A program made the translations under genes and the position numbers. From positions 124,001-188,000 of the forward strand of contig NZ_JACHJY010000011.1 in NCBI RefSeq assembly GCF_014203895.1: DNA of 64,000 bases, in the 5' to 3' direction. This document shows positions 6,806-14,922 of this stretch, one piece after another. The DNA is from Streptomyces nymphaeiformis (GTDB taxonomy: Bacteria > Actinomycetota > Actinomycetes > Streptomycetales > Streptomycetaceae). The first letter of the stretch is position 1, and the number at the start of each line of letters is the position of its first letter. The notes below the pieces were generated by a model. That model had not been told where the DNA came from. It saw only the letters and a program-made list of their open reading frames with translations, and did not search any database.

Positions 6806-7765
6806 TCAGCCGTTCGTCGCCGACTCCAGGCGCGCCGACAGGTCCCGCATGTACGTGATCAGGGGCTCCGGGCCGTGGACCGTGAAGGCGATGTCCATCA
6901 GGGCCAGGCGTAGGGCCAGCCATTCCACCGAGTCCGTCACCCGGGCACGGAGCCGGCAGCGGTCCGGGCCCTCCGCCACCGGGACCAGGTGGGACGGCAG
7001 GCGCGCCACCACGAATTCGGCCGGCGCCGCGAACGACACGTCGAGGTCGACCTCGCCGTGGGCCCGCGACATGGAGCGGGCCATGTACGTCGCCGCATCA
7101 CCGGACGGCAGCTCCCGCGGAGCGAACCGCGCGCCCGTCGCGAACGGCTCGCTCACCCGGTCCACCCGGAACGTCCGCCAGTCCTCCCGCCCCAGGTCGT
7201 ACGCGACGAGGTACCAGCGCCGCCCCGTCGACACCAGCCGGTACGGCTCCACGAGCCGCTTCGTCTCCGACCCGTCCCCCGCCCGGTACCCGAACCGCAG
7301 CCGCTCGTGCGCCGTCACCGCGCCCGCGAGCGTGGTCAGGGTCGCGGGGGTGACGGTGGCGCCGTCGCCCCGGGTCAGCGGGATCGTCGCGTTCTGGAGG
7401 ACCGAGACCCGGTGCCGGAGCCGCGACGGCAGCACCTGCTCCAGCTTCGCCAGGGCCCGTACGGACGCCTCCTCGACGCCCTCGATGGCGTGCCCGGCCC
7501 CCGCCCGCAGGCCGACGGCGATCGCGACGGCCTCCTCGTCGTCGAGGAGCAGCGGCGGCATCGCCGTACCCGCGACGAGGCGGTAGCCGCCGACCGCGCC
7601 CATCGTCGCCTCGACGGGATAGCCGAGGTCGCGGAGCCGGTCGATGTCACGGCGGATGGTGCGCGGGGAGACCGAGAGCCGTTCGGCGAGCTCGCTTCCG
7701 GGCCACTCGCGCGGGGTCTGGAGGAGCGAGAGCAGATTCAGGAGTCGTGCCGGGGTGTCCGTCAT
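6806..7765 (-). CDS. WYL-domain transcriptional regulator (YafY-like)
   Basis: This 319-residue protein has an N-terminal HTH_11 domain, with LSVSPRTIRRDIDRLRDLG near residues 30-50. It is followed by a WYL domain containing the diagnostic GRRWYLVAYD near residue 200 and a WCX-type C-terminus. Such proteins sense small ligands or nucleic acids and control neighbouring genes. I start it at 7765 (MTDTPARLL). The earlier ATG at 7786 lies inside one arm of an inverted repeat that looks like its operator. The gene is divergent from an MFS efflux pump, its likely target. Confidence 0.88.
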   Translation of the reverse strand: MTDTPARLLNLLSLLQTPREWPGSELAERLSVSPRTIRRDIDRLRDLGYPVEATMGAVGGYRLVAGTAMPPLLLDDEEAVAIAVGLRAGAGHAIEGVEEASVRALAKLEQVLPSRLRHRVSVLQNATIPLTRGDGATVTPATLTTLAGAVTAHERLRFGYRAGDGSETKRLVEPYRLVSTGRRWYLVAYDLGREDWRTFRVDRVSEPFATGARFAPRELPSGDAATYMARSMSRAHGEVDLDVSFAAPAEFVVARLPSHLVPVAEGPDRCRLRARVTDSVEWLALRLALMDIAFTVHGPEPLITYMRDLSARLESATNG

Positions 7766-7783
7766 GTCTTCAAGGATGCGGCC

Positions 7784-7821
7784 CATCTAGGACGTGAACT
7801 GACCTAGATGACTTCTATCTT
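7784..7821 (+). promoter_or_regulatory. Operator and promoter for a leaderless MFS mRNA
   Basis: CATCTAGG (7784-7791) and CCTAGATG (7803-7810) form a perfect inverted repeat with an 11-base spacer. The second arm lies between a possible -35 GTGAAC (7794-7799) and -10 TATCTT (7816-7821). Transcription would then start at or next to the ATG at 7828, which lacks a ribosome-binding site, suggesting a leaderless mRNA repressed by the WYL protein. Confidence 0.6.
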
Positions 7822-7827
7822 CTTCGT

Positions 7828-9363
7828 ATGAGTTCACACGACGCCGCCACCGAAGCGGCCACGGCAGGCGACAAGCGGCGCTGGATCGCTCTCGCCATCG
7901 TCATGACCGCCGCCTTCATGGACCTGGTCGACGCCACGATCGTCAACATCGCGATCCCCAGCATCGAGAAGGACCTCGGCGCCTCGTTCGGGGCCATCCA
8001 GTGGATCACCGCCGGGTACGCGCTCGCGTTCGCCGCCGGCCTGATCACCGGCGGGCGGCTCGGGGACATCTACGGCCGCAAGCGCCTCTTCCTCCTCGGC
8101 ACCGCCGGCTTCACCCTCGCCTCGGCGCTCTGCGGCTTCGCGGCCGACCAGGAGATGCTGGTCGGCTCCCGGCTGCTCCAGGGAGCGGCGGCCGCGATGA
8201 TGGTGCCGCAGGTCCTGTCGATCATCCACGTCACCTTCCCGGCGCACGAGCGCGGCAAGGTCTTCGGGATGTTCGGCGCGATCATCGGCCTCGGCGCGGT
8301 CTCGGGCCCGCTGCTCGGCGCGCTGCTCACCCAGTGGAACATCGCGGACCTGGAATGGCGCCCGATCTTCCTCATCAACCTGCCGGTCGGCATCGCCGCG
8401 CTGATCCTCGGCCGGAAGTTCATCACCGAGTCGAAGGCGCCGAAGGCGCTCAAGCTCGACATGGTCGGCGTGCTCCTGGTGACGACCGCGCTGCTGATGC
8501 TGGTCTACCCGCTGACGCGCGGCCGTGAGCTGGACTGGCCGCTGTGGGGCCACCTGATGATGGCCGGCAGCCTGCTCGTCTTCGGCGCGCTCGTGGCGTA
8601 CGAGAAGCACAAGGCGAAGAAGGACGGTTCGCCGCTGATCGAGCTGTCGCTGTTCAGGGTGAAGAGCTTCGCGGCCGGCATCGCGGTGCAGCTGACCTTC
8701 GGTGTCGTGCTCGGCATCTTCTTCCTGGTCTGGACGCTGTACATGCAGATCGGGCTCGGCTGGAGCCCGCTGAAGGCGGGCCTGACCGGGGTGCCGTTCT
8801 CGATCTCGGTGTCGGTGGCCGCGGGCATGTCCGTGCAGAAGCTGGTGCCGCGCTTCGGCCGGAAGGTGCTCCAGGCGGGCGCGCTGACGATGATCGCGGG
8901 CATCCTGCTCTACTTCTTCGTCGCGGGCCGGTACGAGACCGGGATCCACTCCTGGCAGATGATTCCGCCGCTGGTGGTCATGGGCCTCGGCATGGGCCTG
9001 ATCGTGGCGCCGCTGACGGACGCGGTGCTCTCGGAGGTGCCGAAGGAGCACGCCGGTTCGGCCTCGGGCCTGATCAACACGACGGGCCAGATGGGCAACG
9101 CGCTCGGCCTCGGCCTGGTGTCGGTGGTCTTCTTCGGGACGATCGACGACGAGCGGCTCGCGAAGGCCCCGGCCGAGGTGGGGACGGCGTTCACGAACGC
9201 CTTCCAGAACTCGTTGGGTTGGGCGGCGGGCGTGCTCGCCCTGATCTTCCTGGTGATGTTCGCGCTGCCGGCGAAGCCGAAGCAGCACCTGGAGGGCGGC
9301 GGTGACGCCGAGGGCGAGGCCGTGACGGTCGACGTCGACAAGGAGCCGGTGCTCACGCACTGA
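7828..9363 (+). CDS. MFS drug efflux transporter, DHA2 family
   Basis: This 511-residue integral membrane protein has about 14 membrane segments. It carries the DATIVNIAIP signature near residue 38 and the loop motif GGRLGDIYGRKR near residue 75, as in EmrB/QacA proton-coupled drug pumps. It is clearly related to the pump at 1115-2650 but shares only the family core. The ATG lacks an upstream Shine-Dalgarno sequence and lies seven bases after a possible -10 element, so translation may be leaderless. The divergent WYL regulator and the intervening inverted repeat point to ligand-controlled expression. A strong hairpin ends the transcript. Confidence 0.93.
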   Translation: MSSHDAATEAATAGDKRRWIALAIVMTAAFMDLVDATIVNIAIPSIEKDLGASFGAIQWITAGYALAFAAGLITGGRLGDIYGRKRLFLLGTAGFTLASALCGFAADQEMLVGSRLLQGAAAAMMVPQVLSIIHVTFPAHERGKVFGMFGAIIGLGAVSGPLLGALLTQWNIADLEWRPIFLINLPVGIAALILGRKFITESKAPKALKLDMVGVLLVTTALLMLVYPLTRGRELDWPLWGHLMMAGSLLVFGALVAYEKHKAKKDGSPLIELSLFRVKSFAAGIAVQLTFGVVLGIFFLVWTLYMQIGLGWSPLKAGLTGVPFSISVSVAAGMSVQKLVPRFGRKVLQAGALTMIAGILLYFFVAGRYETGIHSWQMIPPLVVMGLGMGLIVAPLTDAVLSEVPKEHAGSASGLINTTGQMGNALGLGLVSVVFFGTIDDERLAKAPAEVGTAFTNAFQNSLGWAAGVLALIFLVMFALPAKPKQHLEGGGDAEGEAVTVDVDKEPVLTH

Positions 9364-9394
9364 GCCTCCGGAAGAGCTGGAAGAGCCGGAAACG

Positions 9395-9440
9395 CGAAGG
9401 GTCCTGGCCCCGGGATTCACCCCGGGGCCAGGGCCCTTCG
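9395..9440. terminator. Strong hairpin terminator
   Basis: CGAAGGG-T-CCTGGCCCCGGG pairs with CCCGGGGCCAGG-G-CCCTTCG around a six-base loop, with only one mismatch in a 20-base stem. It lies between convergent genes and can serve both. Confidence 0.85.
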
Positions 9441-9487
9441 CCGTGCCCGGCCCGGCGGGCCGCCGGCGCACGTGGGCCGGCGCGCCG

Positions 9488-10330
9488 TCAGCGCACCCGC
9501 GAGCGGGACTCCATCGCTCCCCGGGCCGTGTGCTCGTCCTCGTACACCTCGCACATGTGCCGGCCGTCCGGCGTCGCCGTGTGCTCGACCTCCCAGAGGC
9601 TGACCTCGCTGCCGTCGAGCAGCAGGAACTGGTGCTCGTAGAGGGTGAAGCCGGCGTCCCGGCCGCCCTCCACCGGGCAGTGGCGTCCGAAGGCCTGCGT
9701 GATGTGGTGCGCGAAGGCCAGCCGGAGCCGGCGGGCCGTCCGCTCGCCCGGCCGGTCCGCGTTCTCCGCGCGGCGCAGGACGCGGCGCGCGTGGTCGGCG
9801 GAGTTGTCCGGCACGTACATCCGGGGCTGGGCGGGTATCGGGCGGGCGAGCAGCGCGCTCAGCAGCTCCAGGTCGTCGTCCTCGTCGAGGACTCGGCCGT
9901 CGGAGCGCTCCGCCGTCCAGCCGTGCAGCGGCCCGGTCGGGAGGCGGGAGGCGGCGAGTCGCGCCTCCGACTCCTCCGCGTACAGCTCGAACTGCTCGGT
10001 GCCGTCCCGGCCGGCGTTGTGCGCGAGCTCCCAGAGGCTGAGCGCGCTGCCGTCGGCGAGCAGATACGTGTGGCGGTGGGTCGTGCGGTGCAGCGACGCG
10101 CTGTGGTGCGAGGAGTGCAGCGCGCTGGAGTGGGCGAGCGCCGTGCCGAGGCGCTCGACGATCGAGTCGGGCAGGTCGAAGGAGTTGAGCGCCCGGCCGA
10201 GGAGTCGCTCAAGGTGCGTCTCGGTCGTCTCGTACGGATCGTGAGGATCCTGCGGATCGTTCAAGAGGGTCTCCAGGCCGTCGCCGCATGTCACTTGGTG
10301 CTTGCTTAACGTAGTCCCTGGGTCTGACAT
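9488..10330 (-). CDS. DUF6227-like protein with internal duplication
   Basis: I recognise this as a Streptomyces-type protein of unknown function, probably the DUF6227 family. It has 280 residues with no membrane segment, signal peptide or catalytic motif I can name. The sequence is a tandem duplication. Residues about 37-130 and 178-275 align, most clearly LADGSALSLWELAH (91-104) with LLDGSEVSLWEVEH (237-250), each followed by a short acidic stretch (ELYAEESEAR and EVYEDEHTAR). Each half looks like a helix plus beta-hairpin module. The ATG lacks a strong ribosome-binding site. It does not share an evident operon with its neighbours. Confidence 0.75.
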   Translation of the reverse strand: MSDPGTTLSKHQVTCGDGLETLLNDPQDPHDPYETTETHLERLLGRALNSFDLPDSIVERLGTALAHSSALHSSHHSASLHRTTHRHTYLLADGSALSLWELAHNAGRDGTEQFELYAEESEARLAASRLPTGPLHGWTAERSDGRVLDEDDDLELLSALLARPIPAQPRMYVPDNSADHARRVLRRAENADRPGERTARRLRLAFAHHITQAFGRHCPVEGGRDAGFTLYEHQFLLLDGSEVSLWEVEHTATPDGRHMCEVYEDEHTARGAMESRSRVR

Positions 10331-10402
10331 CTGGTCCGGGGTTCGGGAAAACGAAGGGCCCGCTTGGGAAGTTCCCGCCCCTTTCCTTCAACTCCCTTGG
10401 GC

Positions 10403-11482
10403 TTACCGGGAGTACGCCTCCGCGTCCGTCCCGTACAGCTCGCGGTACGAGGGGAAGTCGCCGCCCGGACCGCGCAGGCCGCCCGGGGCGGCGAGGAGGG
10501 CGCGGACGATCGCCCGGGTCACGAGGTCCGCGCCGGCCGCCAGGACCTCGTTCAGGGCGAGCGGGCCCGGCCCCTCCGGCAGCTCCCGCGCCCCCGTGGC
10601 GAGCGCGAAGACCGTGTCCCCGTCGTTCATCAGGTGCACCGGGCGCACCGCGCGCGCGATGCCGTCGTGCGCCGTGCCCGCGACCTTCTGCGCCTGGGCC
10701 CGGGTCAGCGCGGCGTCCGTGGCGACGACGGCGAGCGTCGTGTTCATCGGGGGAGGGGCGGCGGCCTTCCGCGCCTCCGCGAGGCGCCGCCGGGCCGCCT
10801 CGTGGACCTCGGTAGCCGGGAAGGCGGGCCGGCCGGGCTCGAAGTAGCTGCCGTAGGGGACGCCGGTCGTCGGGTCGACGGCCGAGCCGACCGCGTTCAC
10901 GACGACGAGTGCGGCGACCGTGATCCCCGACTCCAGGACGGTGCTCGCCGTCCCCACCCCGCCGCGCAGCCCGCCGGCCACGGCCCCGGTGCCCGCGCCG
11001 ACCGCGCCCGTCTCCACGCGCGCGTGGTCCCCGCTCGCGGCGGCCGCCTCCGCCGCGGCCCGGCCCGTCGAGGCGTCCGGGCGGGCGGTGAAGTCGCCGC
11101 CCCGGCCCAGGTCGAAGACGCACGCGGCGGGCACCACCGGTACGACGTGGGACGGGTCGGGGCCCACGCGCACGCCGCGGTTCCGCTCCGCCAGCCAGGC
11201 CATCACCCCGGCGGCGGAATCCAGGCCGTACGCGCTGCCGCCGGTCAGGACGACCGCGTCGATCCGCTGGACCACGTTCCGCGGGTCCAGGGCGTCCGTC
11301 TCCCGCGTGCCGGGGCCGCCGCCCCGTACGTCCACGGCGGCGACGGCCCCGCCCTCCGGGGCGAGGACCACCGTGGTGCCGCTCAGCGCCCCGGGCCCGG
11401 CCACGCGCGCGTGGCCCACGCGCAGCCCGCTCACGTCGGTGATCGCGTCCCGCCGGTTCGTCGTCTCCTCGGGCAGTGTCAT
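10403..11482 (-). CDS. P1 family peptidase (DmpA/S58-like)
   Basis: This 359-residue protein matches the P1/DmpA aminopeptidase family, Ntn-like hydrolases that cut themselves into two chains. The N-terminal pattern DVSGLRVGHARV, the glycine-rich VLTGGSAYGLDSAAGV and the self-processing site MN-TTLAVVATDA are all present. Cleavage between Asn247 and Thr248 would make Thr248 the nucleophile. Relatives remove N-terminal D- or L-amino acids or open cyclic amides. There is no signal peptide, so it is probably cytoplasmic. Its gene stands 26 bases downstream of the SDR stop codon region on the same strand and may be cotranscribed with it. Confidence 0.9.
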   Translation of the reverse strand: MTLPEETTNRRDAITDVSGLRVGHARVAGPGALSGTTVVLAPEGGAVAAVDVRGGGPGTRETDALDPRNVVQRIDAVVLTGGSAYGLDSAAGVMAWLAERNRGVRVGPDPSHVVPVVPAACVFDLGRGGDFTARPDASTGRAAAEAAAASGDHARVETGAVGAGTGAVAGGLRGGVGTASTVLESGITVAALVVVNAVGSAVDPTTGVPYGSYFEPGRPAFPATEVHEAARRRLAEARKAAAPPPMNTTLAVVATDAALTRAQAQKVAGTAHDGIARAVRPVHLMNDGDTVFALATGARELPEGPGPLALNEVLAAGADLVTRAIVRALLAAPGGLRGPGGDFPSYRELYGTDAEAYSR

Positions 11483-11508
11483 GTCCCCTGCCTACCACGG
11501 GTCTTGGC

Positions 11509-12285
11509 TCAGCGCTTCGGACCGAGGTACGTGCCGCCGGAGGCGTCGATCACCGTGCCGGTGATCCAGCGGCCGTCCTCCGAGGCCAGGAAGGCCACCG
11601 GGTCGGCGATGTCCTCCGGCTGCCCGACCCACGGCAGCGCCTGACCGTCGATCAGCATGCCCTCCAGCTGCGGCATCGCGGCGAGGGCGGCGGTGAGCTC
11701 GCCGGTCTGCGTCGGCCCGGGGGCGACCGTGTTGACGGTGATCCGGCGCGGTCCGACGACGTTGGCGAGGGTGCGGGTGAAGGTCTCCATCGCGCCCTTC
11801 GTCATCGCGTACGCCAGTTCGTCGGCGAGCGCGATGCGGGTGACGGCCGAACCGATGTTGATGATCCGGCCGCCGTCCCGCAGCACCGGCAGGAGGCCCT
11901 GCACGAGGAAGTACGGCGCCCGGACGTTGACCGCGAAGACGCGGTCGAACTGCTCGGGGGTCTCGTCCGCGAGGTGCCCGCCGGAGGCGGTCGCGGCGGC
12001 GTTGTTGACCAGGACGTCGAGTGCCGCCTCGCCGGTGTGGGCGGCGAGGCCGGCCCGGACGCCCTCGACGAGCGCGGTCACGCCGTCGGGCGTGGCCAGG
12101 TCGGCCCCGACGGAGAACGCCCGCCCGCCGTCCCGGACGATCAGGTCCACGGTCTCCTGCGCGGCGGCGGCGTCCTGCCCGTAGTGCACGGCGACGACCA
12201 TCCCGTCGCCGGCGAGCCGACGGGCGATGGCCCGCCCGATGCCGCGGGAGGAACCGGTGACGAGGGCGGTGCGGGGCTGCGACAT
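11509..12285 (-). CDS. SDR family oxidoreductase
   Basis: This is a 258-residue classical short-chain dehydrogenase/reductase. The cofactor motif TGSSRGIG is at residues 10-17, NNAA lies near residue 90, and the catalytic Ser and YxxxK (YAMTKG) are near residues 139-156. NADPH is more likely than NADH because a basic residue follows the glycine motif. The ATG at 12285 follows GAGGAG by five bases; the longer upstream frame is not used. Four 11-bp-spaced CTGAC repeats lie about 70-105 bases upstream, next to the AfsR-type regulator gene, suggesting activation by that regulator. The substrate is unknown. Confidence 0.9.
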   Translation of the reverse strand: MSQPRTALVTGSSRGIGRAIARRLAGDGMVVAVHYGQDAAAAQETVDLIVRDGGRAFSVGADLATPDGVTALVEGVRAGLAAHTGEAALDVLVNNAAATASGGHLADETPEQFDRVFAVNVRAPYFLVQGLLPVLRDGGRIINIGSAVTRIALADELAYAMTKGAMETFTRTLANVVGPRRITVNTVAPGPTQTGELTAALAAMPQLEGMLIDGQALPWVGQPEDIADPVAFLASEDGRWITGTVIDASGGTYLGPKR

Positions 12286-12352
12286 GGCGTTCTCCTCGGT
12301 CTGCGGCCCGGGGCGGTTCCCCGGGTCACGGAAGGAACACTCGCGCGACGCG

Positions 12353-12391
12353 CTGACGAACCACTGACGACGGACTGACACCCGCTGACGG
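12353..12391. promoter_or_regulatory. SARP-type direct heptamer repeats
   Basis: CTGACGA at 12353, CTGACGA at 12364, CTGACAC at 12375 and CTGACGG at 12385 are spaced 11, 11 and 10 bases, one helical turn apart. SARP/AfsR regulators bind such phased heptamer repeats near the -35 region. The repeats lie between the SDR start and the 3' end of an AfsR-type gene. Confidence 0.6.
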
Positions 12392-12427
12392 CGCCCACAC
12401 CGCGGGCAGGGGGCCCGTCGGGGACCG

Positions 12428-14890
12428 TCAGCCCGGCAGCCCCGCCCGGCGTGCCGTCTCCCGTGCGCGGGTGCGGTCCGCCGAGGCCGACTCCGGGTCC
12501 CCCGCCGCCTCGTGGACCGCGGCGCGGCGGTGGAGGAGGTCCACGATGTCCTCGGCGACGCCCAGGGACTCGAAGAGGGTCAGGGCCTCCGCGAGGAGGG
12601 GGAGGGGGTCCGGGGAGTGCGCCGCGAGGCCCTCCAGGGCCGTTGCCGTGCCCCAGCGTTCGCCCAGCGCCCGGAATTCGGTGAGGGCCTCCAGGAACAG
12701 CGCCTCCGAGGACGCCAGGTGGGCGTTGCCCACCAGGCCCAGGGCGTGCGACCAGGCGTCGTCGCCCAGGCGGAGGCCCTCCAGGGGGCCGATGGACGTC
12801 GACCAGAGGAAGGCCGTGTACGGCTGCCGCAGCGGAGCCGTACGCCCGGTGAGGAACCCCCGCGCCCGGTCCAGGTGTTCGCCCTCCCGCAGGCCCGCCG
12901 CCAGGACGCACAGCGCGTACTCCTCGCCGAGTTCCGCCGTCGGCTCCACCCGGTCCAGAAGCTCCGCGACCGGCGCCGCCACCCGGCCCCGGAGGCCGCG
13001 CAGCCACCAGTACGGACTGAGCGCCGCCACCAGCCGCAGCCCGTCCTCCGGCGTCCCGCGCCGCAGCGCCGCCCGCAGGTTCGCGTCCTCCGCGTCCAGC
13101 CGGGCCAGCCACTCCAGCTGCCGGGGGCCGCGCAGTTCGGGGTCGGCCGCCACGGCCAGGTCCCGGTAGTACGCGTGGTGCGCGGCGACCGCCGGGTCCC
13201 CCTCCGGGAGCCGCTCGGCGGCGTACGCCCGGATCGTCTCCAGCATCCGGTACCGGCCGTCGTCCCGTACCTCCACCAGCGACTTCTCCACCAGCGACGC
13301 CAGCGCGTCCGCGTCCGCCCCGCACACCCGGGCCACCGCCTCCGCCGTCGCCCCGCCCCGGAACACCGAGAGCCGCGCGGCCAGTTCCCGCTCGCCGGGT
13401 TCGAGCAGCGACCAGCTCCACTCCACCACGGCCCGCAGCGTGCGGTGCCGCTCCGGCGCCGTGCGGTCCCCGCGCGAGAGCAGCTCGAACCGCGCCCCGA
13501 GACCGTCCGCCAGCTCCTCCACGGACAGGGTCCGCAGCCGGGCCGCCGCCAGCTCGACGGCGAGCGGCAGCCCGTCGAGGCCCGCGCAGAGCTCCGCCAC
13601 GCGCGCGTGGCCCGTGAAACCGGGCCGGACCGCCGCCGCCCGCCGCACGAACAGCTCCTCCGCCGCCTCCGGCGCCAGCGCGCCGAGCGGCAGCAGGGAC
13701 TCCCCGGTGATGCCGAGCGCCTCCCGGCTCGTCGTCAGCACCCGCAGCCCCGGGCAGGCGGCGAGCAGCCGCCGTACGAGGAGTGCCGTCTCCGCGACGA
13801 CGTGCTCGCAGTTGTCCACGACCAGCAGCGCCGGCCGCCCGGCCAGGGCCGCCTCGAGCCGCGCCGCCCCCCGCACCCCGAGCGCCGCCGCGAACGCCTC
13901 CCCGACCTCACCGGAAGCGGATCCCGGCCCCGTACCCCCCACCGCGCCCAGGTCCACGAACCCCACCTCCCCCGGCAGGCCCGCCCCCACCTCCACCGCC
14001 AGTCGGGTCTTGCCCGCGCCTCCCGGTCCCACCAGGGTCACCAGCCGTGCGGCGCCCAGCAGCGCCGTCAGCCGTTCCCGTTCCCGTTCGCGGCCCACGA
14101 AGTCCGTCAGGGGTGCCGGCAGAGGGGGGACGGAACGGTCCCGCGTCGCCGGCCCGCCCCGCAGTACCTCCAGGTGTACGGCCGACAGCTCCGGTGACGG
14201 ATCCGCCCCCAGTTCCTCGGCGAGGGCCGCCCGTACCTCCTCGTACACCGCGAGCGCCTCCGCCTGCCGCCCCGTCGCGCCGAGCGCCCGCATCTGCAGC
14301 CCCCGCAGCCGCTCCCGCAGCGGCTGCTCCCGTACCGACTCCTCCAACTCCCGTACGAGGCCGGTCAGGTCGCCGCCGACGGCCAGCTCGGCGGCCGCCC
14401 ACTCCTCCACCACGTCGAGCCGCAGCGCCTCGAGGCGGGCCGCCTGGGCCGCTGCGAACGGTGCGTCCCGTACGTCGGCGAGCGCCGGGCCCCGCCAGAG
14501 TCCGAGCGCCTCCCGCAGCAGGCCGGCCGCGCGGGCGGGGTCGCCGCCCGCCCTCGCGCCTTCCCCGGCGAGCGCCTCGAAGCGCAGGGCGTCCACGTCC
14601 GCGGCCGGGTCCCCGACCGCCAGCCGGTATCCGGCCGGCGAGAACTCCACCGTCACGCCCGGCGGGAGGGTCCGGCGCAGCCGGGACACCTGGGCCTGGA
14701 GCGCCCCCTGCGCGCCGGCCGGGGGCTCGTCCCCGTACAGCCCGTCGACGAGCCGCTCCACCGGGACGGTCCTGCCCGCGTCGAGGAGGAGCCGGGCGAG
14801 CAGTGCGCGGACCTTGGGGCCGCCGACGGCGGGGACCGGTGCTCCGGTGGCGTCCGCCATCGCGAGCGGCCCGAGGAGGTGGAAGATCAT
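12428..14890 (-). CDS. AfsR/SARP-type regulator (BTAD, NB-ARC, TPR)
   Basis: This 820-residue protein begins with a winged-helix output domain (about 1-90) and a bacterial transcriptional activation domain (about 95-240). A STAND-type ATPase follows, with P-loop GPGGAGKT near residue 290 and LLVVDNCEHV as Walker B. The C-terminal half is helical and TPR-like, ending in short repeats. This is the AfsR-like architecture, in which ATP binding gates DNA binding to phased repeats. The start at 14890 (MIFHLLGPLA) matches the family; the same frame stays open far upstream but overlaps other genes. The gene lies 32 bases after ltrA on the same strand. Its target may be the SDR with SARP-type repeats downstream. 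Confidence 0.9.
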   Translation of the reverse strand: MIFHLLGPLAMADATGAPVPAVGGPKVRALLARLLLDAGRTVPVERLVDGLYGDEPPAGAQGALQAQVSRLRRTLPPGVTVEFSPAGYRLAVGDPAADVDALRFEALAGEGARAGGDPARAAGLLREALGLWRGPALADVRDAPFAAAQAARLEALRLDVVEEWAAAELAVGGDLTGLVRELEESVREQPLRERLRGLQMRALGATGRQAEALAVYEEVRAALAEELGADPSPELSAVHLEVLRGGPATRDRSVPPLPAPLTDFVGRERERERLTALLGAARLVTLVGPGGAGKTRLAVEVGAGLPGEVGFVDLGAVGGTGPGSASGEVGEAFAAALGVRGAARLEAALAGRPALLVVDNCEHVVAETALLVRRLLAACPGLRVLTTSREALGITGESLLPLGALAPEAAEELFVRRAAAVRPGFTGHARVAELCAGLDGLPLAVELAAARLRTLSVEELADGLGARFELLSRGDRTAPERHRTLRAVVEWSWSLLEPGERELAARLSVFRGGATAEAVARVCGADADALASLVEKSLVEVRDDGRYRMLETIRAYAAERLPEGDPAVAAHHAYYRDLAVAADPELRGPRQLEWLARLDAEDANLRAALRRGTPEDGLRLVAALSPYWWLRGLRGRVAAPVAELLDRVEPTAELGEEYALCVLAAGLREGEHLDRARGFLTGRTAPLRQPYTAFLWSTSIGPLEGLRLGDDAWSHALGLVGNAHLASSEALFLEALTEFRALGERWGTATALEGLAAHSPDPLPLLAEALTLFESLGVAEDIVDLLHRRAAVHEAAGDPESASADRTRARETARRAGLPG

Positions 14891-14922
14891 GTGCGGATTG
14901 TGGCCCGGCGGACGGCTGCCCG

